Shown here: piece after piece, positions 1 through 9,326 of the stretch
How the letters are laid out: every line of letters begins with the position of its first letter
Position numbering within the stretch: the first letter of the stretch is position 1
Source: Natronomonas salsuginis
GTDB taxonomy: Archaea; Halobacteriota; Halobacteria; Halobacteriales; Haloarculaceae
Assembly (NCBI RefSeq): GCF_005239135.1
Contig: NZ_QKNX01000005.1
Coordinates: 1 to 64,000 of the forward strand
DNA length: 64,000 nucleotides
Direction of reading: 5' to 3'
The notes under the pieces: generated by a model
What the model was told of the DNA's origin: nothing
The model's input: only the letters and a program-made list of their open reading frames with translations
Databases searched by the model: none
Program-made: the position numbers and the translations under genes

Positions 1-546
1 CGCCACTCGTCTCGCTTGTAGACGGCCCGAACCTGTTGAATGTCCCACACGGTCAGGTCAACATCCGGGCGAGTCTGGTACTCGCACAGGATGAAGTCTG
101 AACGATGTTCTTTGAGGTTACGGCCTCTCGAGAGGCGAACACGGGTGAACTGTGTATCGTGCTTGAAGCCAGCCGTTTTGAACGACACGGTTGAACGCGG
201 GTGGGCGTCTCCGTTTTTTCGGTAGCCGGGCAGTCGGGCACGGTCGTCGCCGTTCCGACGCTTGCCGAACCAGCCGTTGAACGCTTCAGCGAGTTCTTCG
301 AGAACGCGCTGACTGGATTGAGAATGTAAGTCCGTGTAGCGTTCGTGGCTTTTGAGTTCGGCTTTGAGTTCCCCGTCATCGGGAATCTCGTCCGTTTCGT
401 CCCACTGTTCTTGTGCGTAGTAGCGACCGACGTTCCAGAGTTTTGAGGCGGCCCATCCGAGTTGGTCGAGGTCGTCACGAACCTGTTGCTGGTTCGTAAT
501 CGTGGCCTCGAAGGTTCGGATAGTTCGACTTATTTTTTGGCTTCAT
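1..546 (-). pseudogene. tnpB: IS1341-type TnpB, N-terminal part, frameshifted and cut by the window edge
   Basis: Read on the minus strand, an open frame from about 535 to the window edge encodes the N-terminal part of a haloarchaeal TnpB (IS200/IS605 superfamily, the RNA-guided nuclease family). Recognisable stretches are NQQQVRDDLDQLGWAASKLW, LHSQSSQRVLEELAEAFNGW and FILCEYQTRPDVDL. No start codon lies in this frame. The only plausible ATG (544-546, peptide MKPK...) is one frame off. Removing one base from the A6 run (T533-538 on the plus strand) would join them as MKPKISRTIRTFEATITNQQ. The copy is therefore either a pseudogene or carries a homopolymer sequencing error. The RuvC catalytic residues would lie outside the window. 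A hairpin sits about 100 bp upstream of the start, as in the second TnpB element of this window. Confidence 0.8.
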
Positions 547-643
547 AACTGGTTATGAACGCCGTTTTGTTAATAGTGTCGGTTGGCGTGAAATATCCGA
601 CCTTGCCATCGACGGTGGTTTGTGGAAGAATTGTCGGCTGTAT

Positions 644-662
644 CCCCGCCCTTCAGGCGGGG
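644..662. repeat. Left-end hairpin of the IS1341-type element
   Basis: A 7-bp stem CCCCGCC/GGCGGGG closes a CTTCA loop about 100 bp upstream of the TnpB start on the minus strand. IS200/IS605 elements carry subterminal hairpins of this kind at their ends, and the intact element near 25.5 kb has a hairpin at the same relative distance. The element boundary is therefore near 665-685, where the neighbouring transposase remnant begins. Confidence 0.6.
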
Positions 663-679
663 TTTTAGCCTTGAGACTT

Positions 680-863
680 CGATAAGAGTCACCCGATCAA
701 CGAGTTCGGCGTAGCTGTGGCCTTCTTCCTTGCGAATGCAGTGCGCGACGATATGGGCCTCGCGGGCAAGCCCGACTCGGGCGGGCTTGCCCGCTTGGTT
801 CCCCAACGCTTGTTTAGCTACACGTAGTGCTGTCTCAACGAGGTCGAGTAGAGCGACGCCCAT
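680..863 (-). pseudogene. N-terminal fragment of a DDE transposase, probably IS5-like
   Basis: The minus-strand frame from ATG 863 begins MGVALLDLVETALRVAKQAL and continues to about EEGHSYAELVDRVTLIEV. This resembles the N-terminal helical region of haloarchaeal IS5/IS4-type transposases. After roughly 60 codons the frame runs into the left end of the IS1341-type element and stays open only by chance. The simplest reading is that the TnpB element inserted into, or lies beside a deletion of, this transposase gene. No catalytic domain remains. The family assignment is tentative. Confidence 0.5.
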
Positions 864-994
864 AATCGCCTTCTCAAACTCATTACGGAGTGATCCCCTC
901 GCTGTCCGCCATTTTCAATAGAGCAGTACCTGCCGCCATGGTGCCCGCTTCGGGTCTAAAGGGCCACCGCTGACCATTGACAGGCGGACCACCT

Positions 995-1004
995 ATCTAT
1001 AATG
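995..1004 (+). promoter_or_regulatory. TATA box of cofH
   Basis: The sequence ATCTATAATG lies about 30 nt ahead of the cofH ATG. That spacing fits a leaderless or very short-leader haloarchaeal transcript. Confidence 0.5.
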
Positions 1005-1033
1005 AGTTCCCGTTCATCAGTCATTAATCACGA

Positions 1034-2383
1034 ATGTCGCATGCACTTACTACGAACGTGCCGCGCGATCAGTACAACTTCGAGCACCAACCGGAGACGG
1101 ACCAGTCCTTCGAGAACGCGCTGGCGAAAGCCCGAGCGAGGGACCGCCTGACAGTCGCCGACGGCGTAGAGTTGCTGACGACGGGCACGGATCACTTGGG
1201 AATCGATCCCGAGCGGAAGGAACTGGTACTCGAGGCGGCCGACCAACGGCGGGCCGAGGTGGTCGGCGACGAGGTAACCTTCGTCGCAAATCTCAACAAC
1301 AACGTGACGACGGCCTGTAATACGGGCTGTCTGTTCTGCAACTTCAAGGACCGTTCAGAGAAGTTCCGGGCCGTGAACAACGAGTCACACGGCGGGTTCA
1401 CAAAAACGCCCGCAGAATCAGGCCAGATCGTCGAGGATGCTATCGATCTGGGAATCTACGAGGTAACATCGGTGTCAGGGTTACATCCGGCGTTCGCGCT
1501 CGACGACGAACATCGCGAGGTCCTCGAGGCCAGCGACCGCGAAGACCTGAACTACCACTCGCCCACTGCCTACGAGGTCGATCCAGGAACCTACTGCGAA
1601 CAGATGCGAGCGATGTCTGTCGGCGAGATTCACCTCCATTCGATGACTCCCGAGGAGGCCTACCATGCCCGCCGCGGGGTGGACTGGGACTACGGGGAGG
1701 TGTATGAGCGATTGGCCGACGCCGGACTGGACTCGGTACCAGGGACAGCTGCCGAAATCCTCGTCGACGAGGTTCGGGAGGTGATTTGTCCCGGCAAGAT
1801 CGGCGCTGATGAGTGGCTCGAAGCGATGGAGGCCGCCGCGTCAGTCAGTCTGCCAACGACGGCCACTATCATGTACGGCCACGTAGAAAACGAGATGCAC
1901 CGGGTCAGGCACTTACAGCGGATCCGCGATCTCCAAGACCGGACTGGCAACATCACGGAGTTCGTTCCACTATCGTTTGTCCATTCAGAGACGCCGCTAG
2001 CCGAACGGGGAATGGTCTCGGGTGGTGCCACGACTGCTGAGGACGAGCTCATGATCGCAGTCTCGCGGCTGTTTCTGGACAACATCGCTCATATCCAGTC
2101 CTCGTGGGTGAAGTACGGCGATGAGTTGGGGTTAAAAATGCTCTCATGCGGTGCCGACGACTTCATGGGGACGATCCTCTCCGAGGAGATTACTAAGCGG
2201 GCCGGCGGGGATTTCGGAGAGGCGCGGTCGGTCGCTGAGTACGTCGAGATGATTTCGGCAGTCGGACGGACACCAGTCGAACGCTCAACCGACTACGAGC
2301 AGCGTCGGCGGATTGACCCGACGAACCCGCCGTTCGGTCCCGAGCTTGGTCCCCAAGCCAACGGAACGCCGCTCTTTGAGTAG
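1034..2383 (+). CDS. cofH: CofH, radical SAM subunit of FO synthase (F420 biosynthesis)
   Basis: 449 aa. CofH joins tyrosine-derived 4-hydroxyphenyl to 5-amino-6-ribitylaminouracil. With CofG this makes FO (7,8-didemethyl-8-hydroxy-5-deazariboflavin), the chromophore of F420. The protein carries the radical-SAM cluster motif CNTGCLFC (Cys95, Cys99, Cys102), preceded by the conserved NLNNNVTTA stretch. It also has GLHPAFALD, HLHSMTPEE and the C-terminal ITKRAGGDFGE and GRTPVERSTDY motifs typical of the haloarchaeal protein. Length is normal. The first ATG is preceded by a TATA box at suitable distance. No other F420 synthesis gene is adjacent. An NADPH:F420 reductase lies 8 kb away and an F420-type oxidoreductase at 41 kb. 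CofG is the closest alternative, but the length and sequence fit CofH better. Confidence 0.85.
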   Translation: MSHALTTNVPRDQYNFEHQPETDQSFENALAKARARDRLTVADGVELLTTGTDHLGIDPERKELVLEAADQRRAEVVGDEVTFVANLNNNVTTACNTGCLFCNFKDRSEKFRAVNNESHGGFTKTPAESGQIVEDAIDLGIYEVTSVSGLHPAFALDDEHREVLEASDREDLNYHSPTAYEVDPGTYCEQMRAMSVGEIHLHSMTPEEAYHARRGVDWDYGEVYERLADAGLDSVPGTAAEILVDEVREVICPGKIGADEWLEAMEAAASVSLPTTATIMYGHVENEMHRVRHLQRIRDLQDRTGNITEFVPLSFVHSETPLAERGMVSGGATTAEDELMIAVSRLFLDNIAHIQSSWVKYGDELGLKMLSCGADDFMGTILSEEITKRAGGDFGEARSVAEYVEMISAVGRTPVERSTDYEQRRRIDPTNPPFGPELGPQANGTPLFE

Positions 2384-2697
2384 TTAGTTAGATTCAGAGA
2401 GTTCCCCGGAGATATTGGTTGAATCGTACGGGCGAGCCACGTCGCGGATGATAAGATAACGAGGCCGGCCGACTCGCATCGATGGCGGAGTACCTCTGTA
2501 GCCAAGTGTCGGTGGACGACGGAGTCCTTTAGGTCACGGTAGCGTTGGCTACGTTACGACCCACCCCACAAGGCGGTTCTACCGCGACGCCCAGATAACG
2601 AAAATATACAAAGAGACTAGTGAATTATTCGATAAATTCTAATACCAATAAAGACTGGCGGTGGACTTAAGTGGGTCCCCTCGTCAGGTGCTCTCGT
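2384..2697. other. Intergenic, no gene seen
   Basis: About 310 bp between cofH and the beta-oxidation fusion gene. The second half (2595-2660) is AT-rich and probably holds the downstream promoter. No convincing coding frame, hairpin or repeat was seen. Confidence 0.5.
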
Positions 2698-4650
2698 ATG
2701 AATGTTAGCGACATCGAGCGCGTCACCGTGCTCGGTGCTGGCAGTATGGGACACGGAATCACCGAAGCCGTCGCGCTCGCGGGCTATCACGTCACGATGC
2801 GCGACATCGAACAGGATCTCGTCGAGGAGGGCTACGGCAACATCGAGTGGTCCGTCGAGAAGCTTGCGGAGAAGGGGTTCGTCGACCAGGACCCGGCGGA
2901 AGTCATGGGCCGTATTGACACCGAGGTCGACCTCGAGACGGCGGTCCAAGATGCCGACCTCGTCATCGAGGCCGCCCCGGAGAGAATGAGCCTAAAGAGG
3001 GACATCTTCTCGGACCTCGACGAGTTTGCACCCGAAGAGTCCATCCTCGCGTCGAACACCTCTTCGCTGTCCATCACCGAAATCGCCAGCGCGACCAACC
3101 GACCGGAGCAAGTCATTGGGATGCACTTCTTTAACCCACCGGTGAAGATGGACCTCGTCGAGGTCATCTACGGCGAGGAGACCTCCGACGAGACCGCCCA
3201 GGCCGCGTACACATTCGCCGAAACCATCGAAAAGACGCCCATCTACGTCCGCAAGGACATCAACGGGTTCGTCGTCAACAGCGTTCTCGGGCCGTTCGTC
3301 AACGAAGCCGGCTGGATGGTTTCTGAGGGCGTTGCGACCGTCGAGGAAATCGACGCCGCGATGGTACATCGCCAGGGCTACCCGATGGGTCCGTTCGAGC
3401 TGTCGGACCTGACCGGCATCGATACCGGCTATCACATGCGCAAGGAGGCTGGCAAGGAGGTCCCACCGGTCGTCGAGGAGAAGGTCGAAGCCGAGGACTT
3501 CGGAAAGAAGACCGGTAAAGGCTACTACGACTACGAGGACAGCGAGGGCACCACTTACGAGGCCGGGCAGGGCGAGGATGTCGATACCCTGCGCATCGAG
3601 GCTCGCATAGTCAACGAGGCCGCAAAACTCATAGGGAACGACGTCGCCACGCCCGTCGCTATCGATAAGGGGATGCGCCTCGGCACCGGTTTCCCCAAGG
3701 GACCCTGTCGCCGCGCCGACGAGATGGGGCTCGATACTGTCCTCGACAAATTGAACGAACTGCGCGAAGAGTACGGCAAGGCGCGGTACGATCCCGCTGA
3801 CTACATAGTCGACCTGGTCGAGGCTGGCAACACCGGCGAAGACGCCGGCGCAGGATTCTACGAGTACGGCGACTCGGGCGACCGCCACTACTCGGCGCTC
3901 AACTACAAACTCTCCGAGGATGGGCTGCTCAAAATCGAACTCGACCGCCCCGAGCGGCTCAACGCACTCAGCCAGGACCTGTCAGACGAAATCGTCCACC
4001 TGCTCGACAACACGCCGAAAGACGACGTGCGTTGTGTCATGTTCGAAGGTGCGGGCGACCGAGCGTTCTCGGCGGGGGCGGACATCACCGGCTTCGCCAG
4101 CATTGAACCCTCCGAAGTCGAGGTGGCGCCCGTCTTCCAGACGGTCAACGACTTCCCGCGGCCAACGCTCGCGAAGATCGACGGCTACTGTCTCGGCGGC
4201 GGCCACGAGCTCGCCCTCGCGTGTGATTTCCGCATTGCTACCGTGGGATCCGAGTTTGCCTTCCCGGAGATCGACCTCGGGCTCATTCCGGGTGGCGGCG
4301 GCACACAACGGGTAATTCGCATGTTAACTGACGCCCGCGCGAAGGAGTTGGTGCTCTGCGGTAACCGAATCGACGCCGAAACGGCCGAGGACTGGGGCCT
4401 CATTAATCGTGCCGTCGCCCCCGACGAGTTTGACGAGGTCGTCGAGGAGTTCCTTGACGACCTCGTTTACGGTGCACCTATCGCACTTGAGAAAGCGAAG
4501 AAGGTAATGGATAAGGGACGCGATCAGGACCTCTCTGGGGGGCTTGAACTCGAATCGCAAGCCTTCGGTATCCTCCTCTCCACGGACGACGCGAAGGAAG
4601 GTACCTCAGCGTTCCTTGATAATCGCGATCCCGAGTTCGAGGGCAAATGA
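2698..4650 (+). CDS. Fused 3-hydroxyacyl-CoA dehydrogenase / enoyl-CoA hydratase
   Basis: 650 aa from ATG 2698. An in-frame GTG at 2671 would add nine unconserved residues. The N-terminal half is an NAD-dependent 3-hydroxyacyl-CoA dehydrogenase: Rossmann motif VTVLGAGSMGHG near residue 10 and catalytic dyad His143 (GMHFFNPP) and Glu155. Two copies of the 3HCDH C-terminal domain follow, each ending in a GKGYYDYE- or GAGFYEYG-like motif. Residues about 395-650 form a crotonase domain with both catalytic glutamates, Glu504 in GGGHELALACD and Glu524 in FPEIDLGLIPGGGG. The protein performs steps two and three of beta-oxidation in the cytoplasm. The domain order (dehydrogenase first) matches the usual haloarchaeal fusion and is the reverse of bacterial FadB. 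It stands alone and is not in an operon. Confidence 0.93.
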   Translation: MNVSDIERVTVLGAGSMGHGITEAVALAGYHVTMRDIEQDLVEEGYGNIEWSVEKLAEKGFVDQDPAEVMGRIDTEVDLETAVQDADLVIEAAPERMSLKRDIFSDLDEFAPEESILASNTSSLSITEIASATNRPEQVIGMHFFNPPVKMDLVEVIYGEETSDETAQAAYTFAETIEKTPIYVRKDINGFVVNSVLGPFVNEAGWMVSEGVATVEEIDAAMVHRQGYPMGPFELSDLTGIDTGYHMRKEAGKEVPPVVEEKVEAEDFGKKTGKGYYDYEDSEGTTYEAGQGEDVDTLRIEARIVNEAAKLIGNDVATPVAIDKGMRLGTGFPKGPCRRADEMGLDTVLDKLNELREEYGKARYDPADYIVDLVEAGNTGEDAGAGFYEYGDSGDRHYSALNYKLSEDGLLKIELDRPERLNALSQDLSDEIVHLLDNTPKDDVRCVMFEGAGDRAFSAGADITGFASIEPSEVEVAPVFQTVNDFPRPTLAKIDGYCLGGGHELALACDFRIATVGSEFAFPEIDLGLIPGGGGTQRVIRMLTDARAKELVLCGNRIDAETAEDWGLINRAVAPDEFDEVVEEFLDDLVYGAPIALEKAKKVMDKGRDQDLSGGLELESQAFGILLSTDDAKEGTSAFLDNRDPEFEGK

Positions 4651-5476
4651 GCTCCGGGAAGATATCGAGGAGTTGTCCGACGGTCTCCGCGAGTACGGGC
4701 GGTTCCAATGGTAAACATCGACATCGAGGTCACGGAGCGGGGCGTACCGTGTTTAGCATACCGTTCGATGAGGGCTTCCCGAACATTGGGCCAGGAACTC
4801 CATAGGAGCGCCACCGCAACCACCATTGATACCGCCTGGGGATTCGTCCTGCAGTCGACGTTTGGCGGGCAATAAAGTGCCGTAGTCACGACGACTGAGC
4901 TCAACGTTCGGCAGGTCCGCCCCGCGACGAACGATATCCGCGTCGGGGCCAAGTTGTTCGGGCCGGTTACTCGATGGGCATCACCGAGTGTGAGGTGACG
5001 GGCGTCCACGAAGATGAGACAAAAGGTCGTCGCGACCGGCGGGACGACGTATCGGCTGTTCTGCGACCGTAAGTTCGGTTAAGACACCACCGAGAGTGGG
5101 GAGATCACGTATGTCGTTTAATTTATATGGAGAACGAGTACGCTCGGACCCACTTCGACGGGATCGAAGTGCAGTTCAGTGACACTCCGACTGCCCACGA
5201 GATCGACTTCACTGTGGTCGTTCACGCCCGCGAATTGGCAGCTTCCAAAAGGAGGACTTCAACGACTGAGTGGAGACCTTTTTTCGTATCAAACTGGATC
5301 GTCTCCCAGCCCACCTACACCGCGATAGATTCGGACAAAAGAGACAACTAGAACGACAAAGGCGGTGAATACCCGGTGCGTTTCCGTTCAGTCGGACCTA
5401 ATTGAACGATAGTGATATTGTTACTGGTGACGTGGGATTCGAAGGGGGACGAAAGATCAACTCACGGGCGGTCGTA
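4651..5476. other. Non-coding or decayed stretch with no nameable gene
   Basis: About 825 bp. Just after the fusion gene a short plus-strand frame ending DIEELSDGLREYGRFQW looks like the tail of some protein. On the minus strand at about 4710-5010, protein-like segments such as ELSRRDYGTL are broken by frameshifts. On the plus strand an ATG at 5127 opens 74 codons (MENEYARTHFDGIEVQFSD...) behind a TTTATATGG sequence. I do not recognise the family, and 5127-5351 is at best a weak hypothetical gene. I read the stretch mainly as eroded coding DNA. Confidence 0.35.
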
Positions 5477-6919
5477 CTAACGCGACTCCTTGTACTCGTT
5501 GACGAGTGACTGCATGGATTCCTTGGCGTCACCGAACAGCATACTCGTGTTGTCACGAGCGAACAGTGGGTTCGGAATGTCTGAGAAGCCAGGACTCAGG
5601 CTGCGCTTGTTGACGATGACTGTCTGTGCCTCGGCGACGTCAAGGACGGGCATCCCCGCGATGGGGCTGTCGGTATCCTCGTTGGCGCTGGGGTTGACGA
5701 CGTCGTTGGCCCCCGTGACGATCACCACATCTGTCTGTGAGAACATCGGATTAACATCTTCGAGTTCCCGCATCTTCTCGTAGGAGACATCGGCTTCCGC
5801 CAAGAGCGCGTTCATGTGCCCGGGCATCCGGCCGGCAACCGGATGGATGCCGAACTCTACGTCGACGCCGTCTTCCTCCAGCAGTTCGGCCAGTTCTGCG
5901 ACCGCGTGTTGGGCTTGGCCAACGGCCATCCCGTAGCCAGGGACTATGACGACCCGACCGGCGGTCTCCAGGAGCATCTCGACTTCTTCCGGGGAGGTTT
6001 CTGTGATGTTGCCCTCGTAGATATCCTCCATGTCCTCGACGTTGTCGTCACCGCTGCCGAGCCCACCGAAGAGGACGTTCGTCAGCGAGCGATTCATCGA
6101 CTCGCACATGATGACTGTCAGGATGAGCCCCGACGCACCGACGAGCGTCCCCGCGATGATGAGGACCGTGTTGTTCAGCACGAAGCCGGTTGTCGCCGCC
6201 GCCAGTCCCGAATAGGAGTTCAGCAGCGCGATGACCACCGGCATGTCTGCCCCGCCGATAGGGAGTACGAGGAAGACGCCGAGGATGGAAGCCGTTGCAA
6301 CCAGTACCCAATACGACGGCAAAAACGAAGCCAAGGGCACCGACCCGAACATGTCGGGCTGCACCACGAGGAACAGGCCAGCTGCCACCGACCCGATGAA
6401 AAAGAAGACCTTGATGGCGTGCCCAACGGTGTCGCTGACCGGCGAGTCACCGACGACGCCGTGGAGTTTACCCCCTGCGACGAGACTACCCCAGAACGTG
6501 ACGGCACCGATGATGCCCGCAATCGAGGCTGTCGCTGTCAGTCCGAGTGTGAGTGAGCCGCCGGAGGCCAGTACGTCAACGAGTTCCGCCCCGGCGACGA
6601 CCGCAGAGGCGCCGCCGCCAAAGCCGTTGAACAGGCCGACAAGCTGTGGCATCTCTGTGGTTTCAACGCTCACCGCCAGCCACGCACCAATTCCGCCCCC
6701 AACGAGCATACCAGCACCGACTACAAGCGGCGAGAGCATCTCGAACCAGAGGATTGTGATGACGACCGCCAAGAACATCCCCGCTGAAGAGATCATGTTC
6801 CCGCGAGTCGCTGTCCGGGGATGAGTCATGTCGCGCAGTCCCTGGATGAAAAAGACGCCTGCGACTAAATAGGTCAGTTGTAGGACTGACTGGGTCAGAC
6901 CACCGAGAATACCGGCCAT
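5477..6919 (-). CDS. pntB: NAD(P) transhydrogenase subunit beta (PntB)
   Basis: 480 aa membrane protein, the third gene of pntAa-pntAb-pntB. It couples hydride transfer between NADH and NADP+ to proton movement and so supplies NADPH. About nine hydrophobic segments (residues 1-300) form the proton channel. The cytoplasmic C-terminal third is the NADP(H)-binding domain III, with VVIVPGYGMAVGQAQHAVAE, the VTGANDVVNPSA stretch, the VNKRSLSPGFS motif and a terminal MLFGDAKE. All are canonical for PntB. The start lies 3 nt after the pntAb stop, so translation is probably coupled. Length is that of the family. Confidence 0.95.
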   Translation of the reverse strand: MAGILGGLTQSVLQLTYLVAGVFFIQGLRDMTHPRTATRGNMISSAGMFLAVVITILWFEMLSPLVVGAGMLVGGGIGAWLAVSVETTEMPQLVGLFNGFGGGASAVVAGAELVDVLASGGSLTLGLTATASIAGIIGAVTFWGSLVAGGKLHGVVGDSPVSDTVGHAIKVFFFIGSVAAGLFLVVQPDMFGSVPLASFLPSYWVLVATASILGVFLVLPIGGADMPVVIALLNSYSGLAAATTGFVLNNTVLIIAGTLVGASGLILTVIMCESMNRSLTNVLFGGLGSGDDNVEDMEDIYEGNITETSPEEVEMLLETAGRVVIVPGYGMAVGQAQHAVAELAELLEEDGVDVEFGIHPVAGRMPGHMNALLAEADVSYEKMRELEDVNPMFSQTDVVIVTGANDVVNPSANEDTDSPIAGMPVLDVAEAQTVIVNKRSLSPGFSDIPNPLFARDNTSMLFGDAKESMQSLVNEYKESR

Positions 6920-6922
6920 AGG

Positions 6923-7204
6923 TTACCTGCCCCCCTTGCTGAACTGGTCGAGCATGAAGTGACTTACTAGATAGCCACCGACGACATTGATTGTTGCCAT
7001 AACCACGGCAACGAACCCGAGTACCGTCGCAAGCTGAGTCGATCCCGACCCCGCGACAACGACCGACCCGAGCAGCGTAATGCCCGAGATGGCGTTCGCA
7101 CCCGACATCAGCGGTGTGTGCAGGTTCGTAGGAATCTTCGTGATGATCTCGTAGCCGACAAATGCTGCGAGCACAAAAATAGTCAGGTTCTCGACAAAGG
7201 TCAT
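6923..7204 (-). CDS. pntAb: NAD(P) transhydrogenase subunit alpha, membrane part (PntAb)
   Basis: 93 aa with three predicted membrane segments (FVENLTIFVLAAFVGYEII; GITLLGSVVVAGSG; LGFVAVVMATINVVGGYLV). It contains the conserved THLHTPLMSGANAISGI-like region (here PTNLHTPLMSGANAISG) of transhydrogenase domain II. In many prokaryotes the alpha subunit is split into a soluble NAD-binding part and this membrane piece, and that is the layout here. It lies between pntAa and pntB with 3 and about 45 nt spacing. Confidence 0.93.
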   Translation of the reverse strand: MTFVENLTIFVLAAFVGYEIITKIPTNLHTPLMSGANAISGITLLGSVVVAGSGSTQLATVLGFVAVVMATINVVGGYLVSHFMLDQFSKGGR

Positions 7205-7249
7205 TTCTTAACCTCATTTCGGTGGTCATCCCGTCCCGTTTCAGTTGCG

Positions 7250-8524
7250 TTATTCGGCATCTGTCTCCTCCGCTTCCTTGGTCGCTTGGGTCTTGGGTGT
7301 TGGTTCATCGTCGTCGGTCGCTGCTTCTTCTGCAGGTGTTTCGTTGACTCCGTCTTCGAGATGTGGGTTGCGAACAGTCCCGTCGTGGACTAGTAGCGTC
7401 GAATCGATGATCTCGTCCTCGAAATCGAAGTCGATGTTACCATCTTCGCCTAATAGGTTCTCCAAGAAGTGTTGCAGGTTGTTCGCATACTGTTCGCTGG
7501 CAGTTTTGCTCATCTGTGACGGCAGATTGGTCGGGCCGTGGATGGTGACGCCGGCGTGTTCGACTGTTTCACCGGCCACCGTGGGTTCGCAGTTCCCACC
7601 TGTCGGCGCGGCGATGTCGACGATGACTGACCCAGCGTCCATCTCTTCGATCATTTCCGCAGTGACGATTTCTGGTGCGGGCCGGCCAGGAATGGCTGCG
7701 GTCGTGATGATGACGTCCGACTCCGGTACTACCCGCTGCATCTGCCGTCGCTGCTCTGCGTAAAACTCCTCACCCATCTCGACGGCATAGCCCTCCTCAT
7801 CGCCGGAGCCCTCGGTCTCCAAGTCGAGTTCGACGAAATCTGCACCGAGGCTCTCGACCTCCTGTTTGACCTCCAACCGGACGTCGTGTCCACGGGTATC
7901 CGCACCCAGGCGCTCGGCTGTCGCGATGGCCTTAAGCCCCGCGACACCCGCGCCGATAACGAATACTTCTGCTGGGCGAATCGTCCCCGCGGCAGTCATC
8001 TCCATCGGAAACATCTTCGGTAGTTCTTCTGCAGCCAACAGACAGGCCTGGTAGCCGCCGAGACTCGCCTGCGAGGACAGCGCGTCCATACTCTGTGCGC
8101 GACTGATCCTGGGCATCAGTTCGAGGGCGAATGCGCTGACGCTCTGATCAGAGAGCGTCTCGAGTTGTGTGTCGGTGATATCGTACGGACCAAGCAGTCC
8201 AACGACGACCTGTCCCTCGTCATAGGGGGCAATCCCGTCGGTCGCGGCCCCGAGCGCCTGAACCTGGAGTACAATATCCGCCTGCTCGAACACGGTGTCA
8301 CGGTCATCCAGTACGGTACAGCCGACAGCCTCGTACTGTTCGTCGTGGTAGTTCGCAGGCTCACCAGCTCCGGTTTCGATTGCGACCTCGTGCCCGTCCC
8401 CGACGAGGTCTTCGGCCACCGCCGGAGTAATCGCGACACGCTTCTCGTTTGGGGCCGTTTCGGCCGGAACACCGACTATCACGGCGGATTCACCCGTTCC
8501 CCTCTCGAAGTTCGAAACGCCCAT
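7250..8524 (-). CDS. pntAa: NAD(P) transhydrogenase subunit alpha, soluble NAD-binding part (PntAa)
   Basis: 424 aa, first gene of the operon. It belongs to the alanine dehydrogenase/PNT family: N-terminal GVPAETAPNEKRVAITP, the domain I loop MPRISRAQSMDALSSQAS carrying the conserved Arg, Gln and Asp, and the NAD Rossmann motif VIGAGVAGLKAIATAERLGA. It binds NAD(H) and docks on the membrane subunits. Residues from about 385 on form a very acidic, low-complexity tail (DDDEPTPK...), longer than in bacterial PntAa and probably a haloadaptation or a linker. A TATA-like TTTATATT lies near 8605 on the minus strand, implying a leader of several tens of nucleotides. Confidence 0.93.
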   Translation of the reverse strand: MGVSNFERGTGESAVIVGVPAETAPNEKRVAITPAVAEDLVGDGHEVAIETGAGEPANYHDEQYEAVGCTVLDDRDTVFEQADIVLQVQALGAATDGIAPYDEGQVVVGLLGPYDITDTQLETLSDQSVSAFALELMPRISRAQSMDALSSQASLGGYQACLLAAEELPKMFPMEMTAAGTIRPAEVFVIGAGVAGLKAIATAERLGADTRGHDVRLEVKQEVESLGADFVELDLETEGSGDEEGYAVEMGEEFYAEQRRQMQRVVPESDVIITTAAIPGRPAPEIVTAEMIEEMDAGSVIVDIAAPTGGNCEPTVAGETVEHAGVTIHGPTNLPSQMSKTASEQYANNLQHFLENLLGEDGNIDFDFEDEIIDSTLLVHDGTVRNPHLEDGVNETPAEEAATDDDEPTPKTQATKEAEETDAE

Positions 8525-8649
8525 CGATTCGTCAGACTAGACCGCTCCATGCACTGTTTCATGTGTGTTGCTCACAGACAGTGCGGTGTACTGTATTGCG
8601 AGGTAATATAAAACATGGGGAATAGTAGGACTAACACGCTATTGCTAGT

Positions 8650-9110
8650 ATGGATTGTTGCACGTTCGACCTCGAACAGCGCGAGAGCGGGCTCTTGAAC
8701 GTAGAGGATAGGATCGATCGCACTTGGTCCCGCCTCGACGACCGCGAACGCTCGAGGCTGACCAAGAGGCCGCCAGCAACCGCCTTCAGGAACTTCTCAG
8801 GCGGCCCGACCACATCAGGAAGGGGCTGTCGAGCGCTTCAACAAGTACACGTCGAAGGTCCTCGGCCCCCTCGACTACCAGAACTTAGAGCACATCTGGT
8901 TCGATCGGAAGGCCGGCGGCGAGACCTGCAGATTGTCTGATCCAACGCCGGTGAGACGGTCTACGAGGACTCTGTTGACCACTTCTCCGAGAGCGAACGG
9001 GAAGTTACTGGACTCGTGTTCGCCCTGATCCACTACCTTCCACACGACATCCATGAGACGTCCTAACATGATCTCGACTCCTTCGAGGCCATCGATTCCT
9101 CAAAGACACC
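8650..9110 (+). pseudogene. Decayed C-terminal part of an archaea-specific SMC-related protein
   Basis: No single frame is open, but shifting between plus-strand frames recovers the family's C-terminal end: coiled-coil residues LEADQEAASNRLQELLRR, then FNKYTSKVLGPLDYQNLEHI, then ETVYEDSVDHFSESEREVTG and LVFALIHYLPHDIHE, followed by a stop and DSFEAIDSS. These align with the intact paralogue at 61830-63869 (VLELLGYANIERIW, DLQHLSESERSVTGLVVAL, LDSVEMIDSERIA). At least three frameshifts and a stop make it a pseudogene. It lacks the N-terminal Walker A half. Another fragment of the same family lies at 12.8 kb. Confidence 0.8.
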
Positions 9111-9134
9111 GGTCGCTGCAGCCTCTTGGCACAT

Positions 9135-9164
9135 TCCTAGATGTGTATTTAGAAGACCATCTAG
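9135..9164. repeat. Short inverted repeat CCTAGATG/CATCTAGG
   Basis: Two perfect 8-bp arms (9135-9142 and 9157-9164) flank a 14-nt spacer in the non-coding DNA after the SMC remnant. It could be a protein-binding palindrome or a relic of an element end. No adjacent gene suggests a role. Confidence 0.3.
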
Positions 9165-9326
9165 GCGCATCTATCCGCGTTCAAGCAGTCGGAATTCAAC
9201 GGTTCATTCGATAGCGACGAACGATGCCTCGATCACGATTGTGTAGTATTGGCGTCCCGACGTGCCTCGGCGCCGGCGAGTAACCGACAGGCCTTCTGTA
9301 ACTGTAGAAGCGCGGCGTCTTCGATC

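Noticed and set aside
2992-3888. 298-codon minus-strand frame
   Set aside because: Shadow of the fused 3-hydroxyacyl-CoA dehydrogenase/enoyl-CoA hydratase; typical of GC-rich haloarchaeal DNA.
5816-6556. 246-codon open frame on the plus strand
   Set aside because: Antisense shadow of pntB; composition rich in Asp, Arg and His without any motif. The minus-strand frame is a clear PntB.
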